This document shows positions 18,211 through 25,752 of a DNA stretch of 54,368 nucleotides, in pieces. Below the pieces are notes generated by a model. It did not search any database. It saw only the letters and a program-made list of their open reading frames with translations, and had not been told where the DNA came from. This stretch comes from Flavobacteriaceae bacterium (GTDB lineage Bacteria; Bacteroidota; Bacteroidia; Flavobacteriales; Flavobacteriaceae). A program made the translations under genes and the position numbers. Within the stretch, counting starts at the first letter, position 1. The number at the start of each line of letters is the position of its first letter. The stretch is from assembly GCA_947491985.1 (NCBI GenBank), contig CANLLR010000018.1, forward strand, positions 1 through 54,368, written 5' to 3'.

Positions 18211-18250
18211 TTACACAGAGTTTCACAGAGATTGCACAAAGGCTTTCAGA
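18211..18250. repeat. CACAGAG-type short repeat between dapF and the acetyltransferase
   Basis: Imperfect 10-base periods: TTACACAGAG, TTTCACAGAG, ATTGCACAAA, then GGCTTTCAGAG. The repeat fills the 46-base gap inside an operon. This kind of repeat is common in flavobacterial spacers. Confidence 0.7.
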
Positions 18251-18252
18251 GA

Positions 18253-19035
18253 TTATAGTTTAATTTCACCTACGAACACAAAAGTTGCTGGTCCTTCTAG
18301 AAAAACATTTGTATATGCATCGTTTTGCTTTTCAAAAAACACTTTTAGTTTGCCCCCTTGCACGTCCAAATACATTTCATTTGCCGTTGTTTTTCCGATT
18401 GCGTGCATTGCAATAGCCGTTGCAGTAGCTCCTGTTCCGCAAGATAAGGTTTCGTCTTCAACGCCTCGCTCGTAGGTTCGCAATGCAAAATGATTTTCTG
18501 AAAGTGGCTTTACAAAATTCACATTACTACCTTCCGCTCCATACAATTCTGAATATCGAATTTTGGCACCATTATTTTTTACATTGTAATTTGCTAAATC
18601 GTCAACTAACGTTACATGATGCGGCGAACCTGTATTTAAAAAAACATAATCGTTTTCTATTTGAACGTGCGTTACATCTTTCATTTGAAGCGACACATTC
18701 CCATTATCCAAAATGGAGGCATGATGCACACCATCTGTGGCGATAAAAGTAGTTTCGTTGGAGATAATGCCGAGTTTTTTCGCAAAAGCTGTTAAGCATC
18801 GACCGCCATTACCACACATCGAACTTTCGTTTCCATCCGAATTGTAATACACCATTCGGAAGTCGGTTACCGTATCATTCTCTAATAATATCAAGCCATC
18901 AGCACCAATTCCTAAACGTCGGTCGCAGATTCTTTCGATAACCGTTGTATCGTTTTTTGGAAACACTTGCTGGCGATTATCGATCATCACAAAGTCGTTT
19001 CCAGTTCCTTCGTATTTGTAAAATTGAATTTGCAT
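18253..19035 (-). CDS. dapF: Diaminopimelate epimerase
   Basis: Converts LL- to meso-diaminopimelate in the lysine and peptidoglycan pathway. The two catalytic cysteines are Cys74 in MCGNGGRC and Cys199 in ETLSCGTGATA, and the N-terminal YEGTGNDFVMID is the family signature. The 260-residue length is normal. It is the first gene of the minus-strand run dapF-GNAT-mltG-DUF2279, which links precursor supply with a peptidoglycan-processing enzyme. It is divergent from htrA. Confidence 0.97.
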   Translation of the reverse strand: MQIQFYKYEGTGNDFVMIDNRQQVFPKNDTTVIERICDRRLGIGADGLILLENDTVTDFRMVYYNSDGNESSMCGNGGRCLTAFAKKLGIISNETTFIATDGVHHASILDNGNVSLQMKDVTHVQIENDYVFLNTGSPHHVTLVDDLANYNVKNNGAKIRYSELYGAEGSNVNFVKPLSENHFALRTYERGVEDETLSCGTGATATAIAMHAIGKTTANEMYLDVQGGKLKVFFEKQNDAYTNVFLEGPATFVFVGEIKL

Positions 19036-19054
19036 TATTATTTTTGTCTTGCCA

Positions 19055-19062
19055 CAAAGTTA
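19055..19062 (-). promoter_or_regulatory. -7 box of the dapF operon
   Basis: TAACTTTG on the minus strand, with the transcription start predicted near 19049, about 14 bases before the dapF ATG. The -33 position reads TTT rather than TTG. Confidence 0.5.
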
Positions 19063-19131
19063 CAAATATTAATGATACGTTAAAGAGTGTTAAACGAGCG
19101 TTAAATCGATTTTTTTGAAACAATTAATGTA

Positions 19132-19139
19132 TAATTTTG
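19132..19139 (+). promoter_or_regulatory. -7 box of htrA
   Basis: TAATTTTG matches TAnnTTTG and lies 28 bases before the htrA ATG. A T-rich stretch occupies the -33 position. Confidence 0.5.
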
Positions 19140-19166
19140 ATATAAATAATTTTAATTTTTATAGAT

Positions 19167-20555
19167 ATGAAACGAATTTCAAGTTTATTTTTACTGTCTT
19201 TATTAAGTGGTGCCACAACCTTGGGCGCTTATAAATTATTTATTGAAAAGGATAATATCAGTAATTCAATTGTAACACAAGCGCCAAGTTATTACGGAAA
19301 ATCGGTCGGTTTAGCTGCAGAAAATATCAATTTTGTTGATGCTGCAGACAAGGCGGTACACACTGTGGTGCACGTTAAAAATGTCACCATTCGTAGGGTT
19401 TCCAATCCAATAATGGAATTCTTTTATGGATCGCGTGGCGGACAACAACAAGAACAAATCGGAACTGGAAGTGGTGTTATCATTTCTGAGGATGGCTACA
19501 TTGTAACCAACAATCACGTGATTAAAGATGCAACTGATTTAGAAATCACACTCAACAACAAAAAAGTATACAAAGCCAAATTAATCGGAACCGATTCTAA
19601 AATGGACATTGCGCTTTTAAAAATAGATGCCGACGAAAAATTACCGTATTCTACTTTTGCCGATTCTGATCAAGTGAAAGTTGGCGAATGGGTTTTAGCG
19701 GTTGGGAATCCGTATAATTTAACTTCAACGGTGACCGCTGGAATAGTATCTGCGAAAGCGCGAAATTTAGATACCAAAGGCATTCAATCGTTCATACAAA
19801 CAGATGCTGCTGTAAATCCAGGAAACAGTGGTGGAGCATTAGTAAATACTCGCGGCGAATTGATCGGAATTAATACGATGATTTCTTCTCAAACGGGTTC
19901 TTATGTTGGCTATTCGTTTGCTGTTCCATCCAATATTACTCGAAAAATCATCGAAGACATCATGGAATTTGGAAACGTACAACGAGGTATTTTAGGTGTT
20001 GAAGGCGGCGAATTAACAGGAAATGCATTCAAAGAATTGGGCATAAAAGATACCGAAGGTTTTTATATTAAGAAAGTAAATAAAAATTCGGGAGCCGAAA
20101 AAGCAGGTTTGAAAGAAGGTGATATCATCAAAAAATTAGACAATCAAAAGATTTCGACTTTTGCTGAATTGTCTGGATACATAAACACCAAACGTCCGAA
20201 TGATAAAATTGTGGTGACGTATGTGAGAGATGAAGAAACGAAAACCGTTCCGGTAACCTTAGTTAAAAATGATATTATAAGTACCGAATTTAAAGGTTTG
20301 GAGTTGGAAAACATAACGGCGTCTGACAAGAAAAATTTCCGAATCGAATTTGGTGTAAAAATCAAAGAAGTAACCAACGAGCGTTTAAAACAATACGAAG
20401 ACGAATTAAACGGAAGCATCATTTTAAACATTGATGGCGAGAATGCTACTGATGTAGAAACGGTTTCAAGGTTGCTAAATGACAAAAATGAAAACAGTGG
20501 AACTAGTGTTCAAATTTTAACGAAAAACAGACAATTAGTTCGCATAATCATATAA
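19167..20555 (+). CDS. HtrA/DegP-family periplasmic serine protease
   Basis: A 462-residue envelope quality-control protease with an N-terminal signal or anchor (~1-25). The catalytic triad is visible: His117 in TNNHV, Asp147 in MDIALL and Ser221 in GNSGGALV. A PDZ domain covers ~272-365 (RGILGVEG, GLKEGDIIKKLD). A second, weaker PDZ-like segment covers ~370-462. It would degrade or refold damaged exported proteins, which suits a genome rich in secreted proteins. It is monocistronic, with its own -7 box and a strong terminator. Confidence 0.95.
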   Translation: MKRISSLFLLSLLSGATTLGAYKLFIEKDNISNSIVTQAPSYYGKSVGLAAENINFVDAADKAVHTVVHVKNVTIRRVSNPIMEFFYGSRGGQQQEQIGTGSGVIISEDGYIVTNNHVIKDATDLEITLNNKKVYKAKLIGTDSKMDIALLKIDADEKLPYSTFADSDQVKVGEWVLAVGNPYNLTSTVTAGIVSAKARNLDTKGIQSFIQTDAAVNPGNSGGALVNTRGELIGINTMISSQTGSYVGYSFAVPSNITRKIIEDIMEFGNVQRGILGVEGGELTGNAFKELGIKDTEGFYIKKVNKNSGAEKAGLKEGDIIKKLDNQKISTFAELSGYINTKRPNDKIVVTYVRDEETKTVPVTLVKNDIISTEFKGLELENITASDKKNFRIEFGVKIKEVTNERLKQYEDELNGSIILNIDGENATDVETVSRLLNDKNENSGTSVQILTKNRQLVRIII

Positions 20556-20574
20556 ATTACTACTTTAAAAATGT

Positions 20575-20619
20575 AAACCATCTTAAAATATTAGCTATTT
20601 TAGGATGGTTTTTTTTTAT
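20575..20619 (+). terminator. Strong Rho-independent terminator after htrA
   Basis: A 16-bp stem: AAACCATCTTAAAATA (20575-20590) pairs with TATTTTAGGATGGTTT (20596-20611) with a single G-U, a 5-base loop, and a run of T. Confidence 0.92.
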
Positions 20620-20661
20620 AAAATAATCACGAAATCGTTTTCGTTAAATCGTTAAAAATTA

Positions 20662-20669
20662 TACTTTTG
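20662..20669 (+). promoter_or_regulatory. -7 box of the GAPDH gene
   Basis: TACTTTTG matches TAnnTTTG. TTC (20640-20642) lies 19 bases upstream in the -33 position, one base off TTG. Predicted leader about 60 bases. Confidence 0.55.
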
Positions 20670-20734
20670 CCGTGAATTAATTAAATTCTGAAATAAATTC
20701 GGAACATGCATCACAACTAAATTTTTTCTTCCTT

Positions 20735-22186
20735 ATGAACAACAACAATGCTTTGTACGAAAAAGAACTTGCTTTTCAAGCTGATAGGCGAAAAGCGGGT
20801 GTAGAATTCATCAAAATTATTAGCGATTTATGGTATGACAAATCCATCGAATTGGTGCTTTTTAGAAACCAATTAATTGATCGAAATGTGAGTGATATCA
20901 TCAATCTTCATGAGTATGCGGGCGAATTTGTTCAGAAGCCAATCAACGTATTTGATTCGGTTGAAATTGCTCGCGCGATTTTAAATTTAGATTTGCCGCC
21001 ATCGCGAATAGACATTGGTAAATTGACCTTCGAATACCATTTGGAAGACAACAAATACAACGACGCTCGTGCCTTTGTAATTGATAAATTAAAAACGGCA
21101 AAAAAATCGACCGAAATAAAACCAAAAGACGTTGTTTTATATGGCTTTGGACGAATTGGTCGTTTGCTTGCTCGCGAAATGATGAGCAAAATTGGAAAAG
21201 GACAACAATTGCGTTTGCGCGCTATTGTAACTCGCGATAGAAACGATGCTCAATCGTTAGAAAAAAGAGCTTCGTTATTGCGATATGATTCGGTTCACGG
21301 AGATTTCGAAGGTTCTGTAAATGCCGATTCAGAGAACAATGCGTTAATAATCAACGGAACAACGGTTCACATTATTACTGCAAATTCACCTGAAGAAATT
21401 GATTACACACAATACGGAATTGAAGACGCTTTAGTGATTGACAACACGGGTGCTTTCACCACAGAAGAAGCATTGAAACGTCACTTGGTTTCGAAAGGTG
21501 TGGAAAAAGTATTGTTGACAGCGCCTGGAAAAGGAGTGCCAAATATTGTTTATGGCGTAAATCACGAAGAATTCAATCCAGATACAGTAAATATTTTTTC
21601 TGCGGCATCGTGCACCACCAACGCGATTACACCGATTTTAAAAGCGGTAGAAGATACTTTGGGTGTAGTAAAAGGACATTTGGAAACCATTCACGCGTAT
21701 ACCAACGATCAAAATTTGGTCGACAACATGCACAAAAAATACCGTCGTGGAAGAGCAGCTGCTTTAAACATGGTAATCACAGAAACCGGAGCCGGAACTG
21801 CGGTTGCCAAAGCATTGCCTAGTTTATCTGGGAAATTAACTTCGAATGCGATTCGTGTTCCTGTTCCAAATGGTTCATTAGTAGTTTTAAATTTAGAAGT
21901 AGCGAAATCAACTTCTGTTGAAGACATCAATAACATCATGAAACAATACGCTCTTGAGGGCGAATTGGTAGAGCAAATAAAATATTCATTGAATAACGAA
22001 TTGGTTTCGTCGGATATTGTGGGAACTTCAGCTCCATCGATTTACGATAGTAACGCAACGATTGTTTCTGGTGACGGAAAAAATATTGTGCTTTATGTTT
22101 GGTACGATAACGAATACGGCTACAGTCACCAAGTAATTCGTTTAGCAAAATACATTGCTAAAGTAAGACGCTATACGTATTACTAG
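20735..22186 (+). CDS. Glyceraldehyde-3-phosphate dehydrogenase, long form
   Basis: Interconverts glyceraldehyde-3-phosphate and 1,3-bisphosphoglycerate. The nucleotide-binding motif YGFGRIGRLL is at 136-145, the catalytic Cys293 is in ASCTTNAITP, and the C-terminal WYDNEYGYSHQVIRL is standard. At 483 residues it is ~150 longer than ordinary GAPDH; the extra ~130 residues are N-terminal, mostly helical and polar, and have no domain I can name. Long GAPDHs occur in other Bacteroidetes. Whether this form is glycolytic or gluconeogenic, and whether it uses NAD or NADP, cannot be read from sequence with confidence. It is monocistronic and followed by a terminator. Confidence 0.93.
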   Translation: MNNNNALYEKELAFQADRRKAGVEFIKIISDLWYDKSIELVLFRNQLIDRNVSDIINLHEYAGEFVQKPINVFDSVEIARAILNLDLPPSRIDIGKLTFEYHLEDNKYNDARAFVIDKLKTAKKSTEIKPKDVVLYGFGRIGRLLAREMMSKIGKGQQLRLRAIVTRDRNDAQSLEKRASLLRYDSVHGDFEGSVNADSENNALIINGTTVHIITANSPEEIDYTQYGIEDALVIDNTGAFTTEEALKRHLVSKGVEKVLLTAPGKGVPNIVYGVNHEEFNPDTVNIFSAASCTTNAITPILKAVEDTLGVVKGHLETIHAYTNDQNLVDNMHKKYRRGRAAALNMVITETGAGTAVAKALPSLSGKLTSNAIRVPVPNGSLVVLNLEVAKSTSVEDINNIMKQYALEGELVEQIKYSLNNELVSSDIVGTSAPSIYDSNATIVSGDGKNIVLYVWYDNEYGYSHQVIRLAKYIAKVRRYTYY

Positions 22187-22204
22187 AAGATTGTTAATTC
22201 AGAA

Positions 22205-22240
22205 AAAAAATCCGTCCCGATCAATCAGGACGGATTTTTT
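22205..22240. terminator. Bidirectional terminator between GAPDH and the FNR-like gene
   Basis: A perfect 13-bp stem, AAAAAATCCGTCC (22205-22217) with GGACGGATTTTTT (22228-22240). T-tracts on both strands make it usable by both convergent genes. Confidence 0.92.
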
Positions 22241-22920
22241 TATTGTGCTATTTTTATTAATTCGGCTTTTTTTAGAATTATAATCTTTTTCCCTACCAAA
22301 TCAATGTAACCTAATTTTTTAAAGTCGGATAGCAATCGAATGCAACTCTCAGTCGCAGTACCTATCAATCCTGATATTTCTTCTCTTGAAAGTTGTAGTT
22401 GCAATGCACCGTCGACATCTTTTCCAAAAGTATCTTCAATATAAAGGAGTATAAATGCCAATCGTTCTCTAACCGTTTTTTGGGCCATCGCCACCATATT
22501 GTCATCGGAATCTTTCAAATCGCCACAAATCGTTTTCATCATGTTCATCGAAAAAGCGTTGTTTTGATTAAAAAAATCTAAAATTTTGCTTTTTGGAATA
22601 AAACAAACTTCCATATCTTCAATGGCAATAGCACTCAAATTAGTGGCCTCTTCACTAATTATTGAACGCTGCCCAAGCAATTCGCCTGATTTGACCAATT
22701 TTACAATTTGATCTTTACCGTTCGAACTCAGTTTTGACAACTTCCCGACTCCATCCTTTATACAAAAAACGCCTTTCAACGCATCCCCTTCCTCAAAAAT
22801 TGCATCGCCTTTTTTTATAGTAATTGTAGTTTTGCAATTGGCAATTTCCAATAATTCTTCTTTCTTTAACGCTTTTAAAGAACTAATTTGTCTAACAATA
22901 CATTGTTCACATTTATTCAT
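22240..22920 (-). CDS. Crp/FNR-family transcriptional regulator (FNR-like)
   Basis: 226 residues: an N-terminal cyclic-nucleotide-type beta roll (~25-120), a dimerisation helix, and a C-terminal winged helix-turn-helix (LQLSREEISGLIGTATESCIRLLSDFK, in two parts around 173-199). Cysteines at 4, 7 and 29 (CEQC near the N-terminus), with others at 53, 106 and 132, could hold an oxygen-sensitive Fe-S cluster as in FNR; this is an inference. It is divergent from the cbb3 oxidase maturation gene ccoI, with an FNR-like palindrome between them. A -7 box, TAATTTTG (22945-22952), serves this gene. Confidence 0.9.
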   Translation of the reverse strand: MNKCEQCIVRQISSLKALKKEELLEIANCKTTITIKKGDAIFEEGDALKGVFCIKDGVGKLSKLSSNGKDQIVKLVKSGELLGQRSIISEEATNLSAIAIEDMEVCFIPKSKILDFFNQNNAFSMNMMKTICGDLKDSDDNMVAMAQKTVRERLAFILLYIEDTFGKDVDGALQLQLSREEISGLIGTATESCIRLLSDFKKLGYIDLVGKKIIILKKAELIKIAQ

Positions 22921-22944
22921 ACGTTACAACTCTAATGGCTTTTA

Positions 22945-22952
22945 CAAAATTA
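22945..22952 (-). promoter_or_regulatory. -7 box of the FNR-like gene
   Basis: TAATTTTG on the minus strand; predicted start near 22941, leader about 21 bases. The palindrome at 22961-22976 is centred 20 bases upstream of this box, between the usual -33 and -7 positions. Confidence 0.55.
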
Positions 22953-22960
22953 CACTTTTA

Positions 22961-22976
22961 TATGATAAAAATCATA
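22961..22976. promoter_or_regulatory. FNR-like operator between the regulator gene and ccoI
   Basis: A perfect palindrome, TATGAT-AAAA-ATCATA, of the Crp/FNR half-site type (TGAt-N4-aTCA). Its centre is 33 bases upstream of the centre of the ccoI -7 box. That places it near -40, where a class II activator binds. Confidence 0.7.
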
Positions 22977-22997
22977 TTTTAACGCAATCAGTTGTAC

Positions 22998-23005
22998 CAC
23001 CTTTG
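22998..23005 (+). promoter_or_regulatory. -7 box of ccoI
   Basis: CACCTTTG, one base off TAnnTTTG. No TTG at -33, as expected of an activator-dependent promoter. It predicts a start near 23009 and excludes the GTG at 23005 as initiation codon. Confidence 0.5.
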
Positions 23006-23028
23006 TGTCAGGTAAAATGAGCAAAGTT

Positions 23029-25404
23029 ATGGATACAAAAAATTGTTTCCATTGTGGATTAGAAATAGTAAAAAACGAAGAGATTCTTTTTGATGACAAA
23101 AAATTTTGTTGCAACGGATGTAAAGCTGTTTACGAAATTTTTGCCCTCAACGATTTGAGTTGCTATTACGATTTTGAAAAATCACCTGGAACAACTCCGC
23201 TTGACATTCAAGGAAAATATGATTATTTAAACAATGAAAATATCGTTACAAAACTTCTTGAATTTCAAGAAGATACAACCGCTATTGTTTCACTTAATAT
23301 TCCAAACATTCATTGTAGTTCATGCATTTGGATTTTGGAAAATTTACAACGTCTTCAAAAAGGAATAACGACATCTCAGACTAATTTTTTAGAAAAGAAA
23401 GTCCGAATTACGTTCGATTCAAGGCAAACCAACCTCAAGGAAATCGTAAATTTATTAAGTTCTATTGGATACGAACCGTATATCAGTTTGGAAGATTATG
23501 AAACAGGCAAGAAAGTAGTCAATCGAAGTTTAACATACCGATTGGGTGTGGCATTTTTCAGTTTTGGAAATATAATGCTGCTTTCGTTTCCCGAATATTT
23601 TGAGGTCAATGAATTTTGGCTTGATCATTATCGTAACTTTTTTCGTTGGTTGATTTTTGCATTATCATTGCCAAGTTTCTTTTATTCTGCAAGCATTTAT
23701 TATGTTTCGGCTTACAAAAGCATTCAATCGAGAATGCTCAATATTGATATTCCGATTGCTTTAGGTATCATTATTTTCTTTATCCGAAGCACGTTCGACA
23801 TCATCATGGATTACGGTTCTGGGTTTTTCGACAGTTTAACCGGATTGATATTCTTTATGCTATTGGGGAAAATGTTTCAAATAAAAACCTATAGTTTTTT
23901 GAGTTTTGAACGCGATTTTAAATCGTATTTCCCAATCGCAGTGACGCGAATCAACGCCAATGCTTCGGAAGAAAGTGTTCCTATTTATGAAGTGGAAAAA
24001 GGCAATCGTTTACTCATTCGAAATCAAGAACTTCTTCCTGTTGATGGGATATTAATTTCCGATAGGGCACAAATTGATTACAGTTTTGTTACGGGAGAAG
24101 CTGTTCCGATCACAAAAAATTCGGGAGACAAAATCTTTGCAGGAGGAAAACAAATCGGCAAAGTCATCGAAATGGAAGTTTTGCATTCGGTGTCGCAAAG
24201 TTATTTAACGCAACTTTGGAGCAACGATGTGTTTCAAAAAAATGTCGAACAAAAACACAAAACTATTACCGATAAAATCTCGCGTTATTTTACGCCGATA
24301 CTTCTGCTCGTTGCTTTTGCAAGTTTTGGGTATTGGATTTTTATCGATGCCAATACGGCTTTTAATGTATTCACAGCTGTACTGATAGTAGCATGTCCAT
24401 GTGCGTTGGCATTGACTGCTCCATTTACTTTCGGAAATGTATTGCGTATTTTGGGTAAAAAGAAATTCTATTTAAAAAACGCACTCGTTATCGAACAATT
24501 AGCAAAAGTAGATACGATTGTTTTTGATAAAACAGGCACGATAACGACCAATAAAAATTCGAACATTTCGTATGAAGGCATTGCCCTTTCGAATGAACAA
24601 ACCAATGTCTTAAAAAATGTACTTCGCGGTTCGAATCATCCATTGAGCAGAATGTTATATGATTATTTACCTATGGGCGATAAATTGAAAGTCAACCACT
24701 TTGAAGAAATTACAGGAAAGGGAATTCGTGCTCACGTCGATCATTTCGATATCACAATTGGTTCCTATTCGTTTGTAACAAATACCAACGAAACCACAAT
24801 TGAAAAAACCGAAGTGCATTTAAAAATGAACGAAATATATCTCGGGAAATATATTTTTCATAACGAATACAGAGCTGGATTGTCAACACTTTTCGATGCA
24901 TTAAAAGACAATTACACTATCAAAGTATTGTCGGGTGATAACGATGGAGAGCGCTTCATCTTAGAGCAACTATTGCCAAAAGGTACAGAATTGGTGTTCA
25001 ACCAAAAACCTGAGCAAAAACTCAAGTTCATTAAAAAATTACAAGAAGAAGGTAAAAACGTAATGATGGTTGGCGACGGATTGAACGATGCAGGTGCTTT
25101 AGCACAAAGTAACGTGGGAATTTCGATATCGGAAAATGTCAACGTTTTTTCACCAGCTTGTGACGCTATTTTGGACGCGAATGAATTTCAGAAATTACAT
25201 TATTTCATGAAATTATCTAAAAAAGCAATCACGACTATTAAAATGAGTTTCGCGTTGTCGATACTATATAACTTGGTAGGATTATCGTATGCTATTACCG
25301 GAAATTTATTGCCTTTAGTGGCGGCCATTATCATGCCTTTGAGTACCATCACTGTTGTAAGTTTTGTGACACTAATTAGTAATTATTATGCAAGTAAAAA
25401 ATAA
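23029..25404 (+). CDS. ccoI: Copper-translocating P-type ATPase CcoI/FixI
   Basis: A membrane pump that supplies copper for cbb3 oxidase assembly. From ATG 23029 it has 791 residues: an N-terminal cysteine-rich segment (CFHC at 6-9, CCNGC at 27-31), a heavy-metal-associated domain with CSSC (96-99), transmembrane helices, the metal-translocating CPC (456-458), the phosphorylation motif DKTGT from Asp500, and GDGLND (682-687). Earlier in-frame starts (GTG 23005, ATG 23017) fall on or next to the predicted transcription start. It is directly upstream of the ccoS-ccoNOQP genes on the same strand. Confidence 0.95.
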   Translation: MDTKNCFHCGLEIVKNEEILFDDKKFCCNGCKAVYEIFALNDLSCYYDFEKSPGTTPLDIQGKYDYLNNENIVTKLLEFQEDTTAIVSLNIPNIHCSSCIWILENLQRLQKGITTSQTNFLEKKVRITFDSRQTNLKEIVNLLSSIGYEPYISLEDYETGKKVVNRSLTYRLGVAFFSFGNIMLLSFPEYFEVNEFWLDHYRNFFRWLIFALSLPSFFYSASIYYVSAYKSIQSRMLNIDIPIALGIIIFFIRSTFDIIMDYGSGFFDSLTGLIFFMLLGKMFQIKTYSFLSFERDFKSYFPIAVTRINANASEESVPIYEVEKGNRLLIRNQELLPVDGILISDRAQIDYSFVTGEAVPITKNSGDKIFAGGKQIGKVIEMEVLHSVSQSYLTQLWSNDVFQKNVEQKHKTITDKISRYFTPILLLVAFASFGYWIFIDANTAFNVFTAVLIVACPCALALTAPFTFGNVLRILGKKKFYLKNALVIEQLAKVDTIVFDKTGTITTNKNSNISYEGIALSNEQTNVLKNVLRGSNHPLSRMLYDYLPMGDKLKVNHFEEITGKGIRAHVDHFDITIGSYSFVTNTNETTIEKTEVHLKMNEIYLGKYIFHNEYRAGLSTLFDALKDNYTIKVLSGDNDGERFILEQLLPKGTELVFNQKPEQKLKFIKKLQEEGKNVMMVGDGLNDAGALAQSNVGISISENVNVFSPACDAILDANEFQKLHYFMKLSKKAITTIKMSFALSILYNLVGLSYAITGNLLPLVAAIIMPLSTITVVSFVTLISNYYASKK

Positions 25405-25458
25405 AACTATACAACAATGCAGCAGCTACAAACACTACATTTCAATTCTATTTCAAGT

Positions 25459-25472
25459 ATGACAAATGTCAT
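25459..25472. promoter_or_regulatory. Second FNR-like operator, upstream of ccoS
   Basis: A palindrome, ATGAC-AAAT-GTCAT, with the left half extended to TATGAC like the ccoI site. Its centre is 33 bases from the centre of the -7 box TAATTTTG (25495-25502), the same spacing as at ccoI. Confidence 0.7.
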
Positions 25473-25494
25473 GTTCTCTCCGAAGTAACTATAG

Positions 25495-25502
25495 TAATTT
25501 TG
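25495..25502 (+). promoter_or_regulatory. -7 box of the ccoS-ccoNOQP operon
   Basis: TAATTTTG, an exact TAnnTTTG match, without a TTG at -33. Predicted start near 25506, leader about 16 bases to the ccoS ATG. Confidence 0.6.
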
Positions 25503-25521
25503 TCTAACACAAATGTAAGGT

Positions 25522-25710
25522 ATGAGTGTCATTTATTTATTAATATCCATCAGTATACTAATCGCAATTGGCTTTTTTATCGCTTTTATTAGAGCGGTAA
25601 AAACGGGGCAATACGACGATGATTACACTCCCTCGGTTCGAATGCTTTTTGATGACGAACTTATCAAAACCAAAGCTGAGAAACCAAAAATTGAGACTAC
25701 AAAAAAATAA
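25522..25710 (+). CDS. ccoS: cbb3-type cytochrome oxidase assembly protein CcoS
   Basis: A 62-residue protein with one N-terminal transmembrane helix (~4-25) and a short acidic and basic tail containing QYDDDYTPSVRMLFDDE, the CcoS signature. The family is needed for cofactor insertion (haem/copper) into CcoN. It is the first gene after the second FNR-like site and lies 42 bases before ccoNO. Confidence 0.93.
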   Translation: MSVIYLLISISILIAIGFFIAFIRAVKTGQYDDDYTPSVRMLFDDELIKTKAEKPKIETTKK

Positions 25711-25752
25711 TACCCTAACCTTTTTACAACAAACAATTAATCAAATTTATTT

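Noticed and set aside
18207..18239. Longer start of the RimJ/RimL-type acetyltransferase
   Set aside because: It would translate the CACAGAG repeat; the ATG at 18206 gives the family N-terminus.
20932..21189. Minus-strand frames over the GAPDH N-terminal extension
   Set aside because: They lie opposite a long continuous frame with a promoter and have no recognisable family features.
23005..23028. GTG start giving eight extra residues on CcoI
   Set aside because: The GTG overlaps the proposed -7 box and precedes the predicted transcription start.
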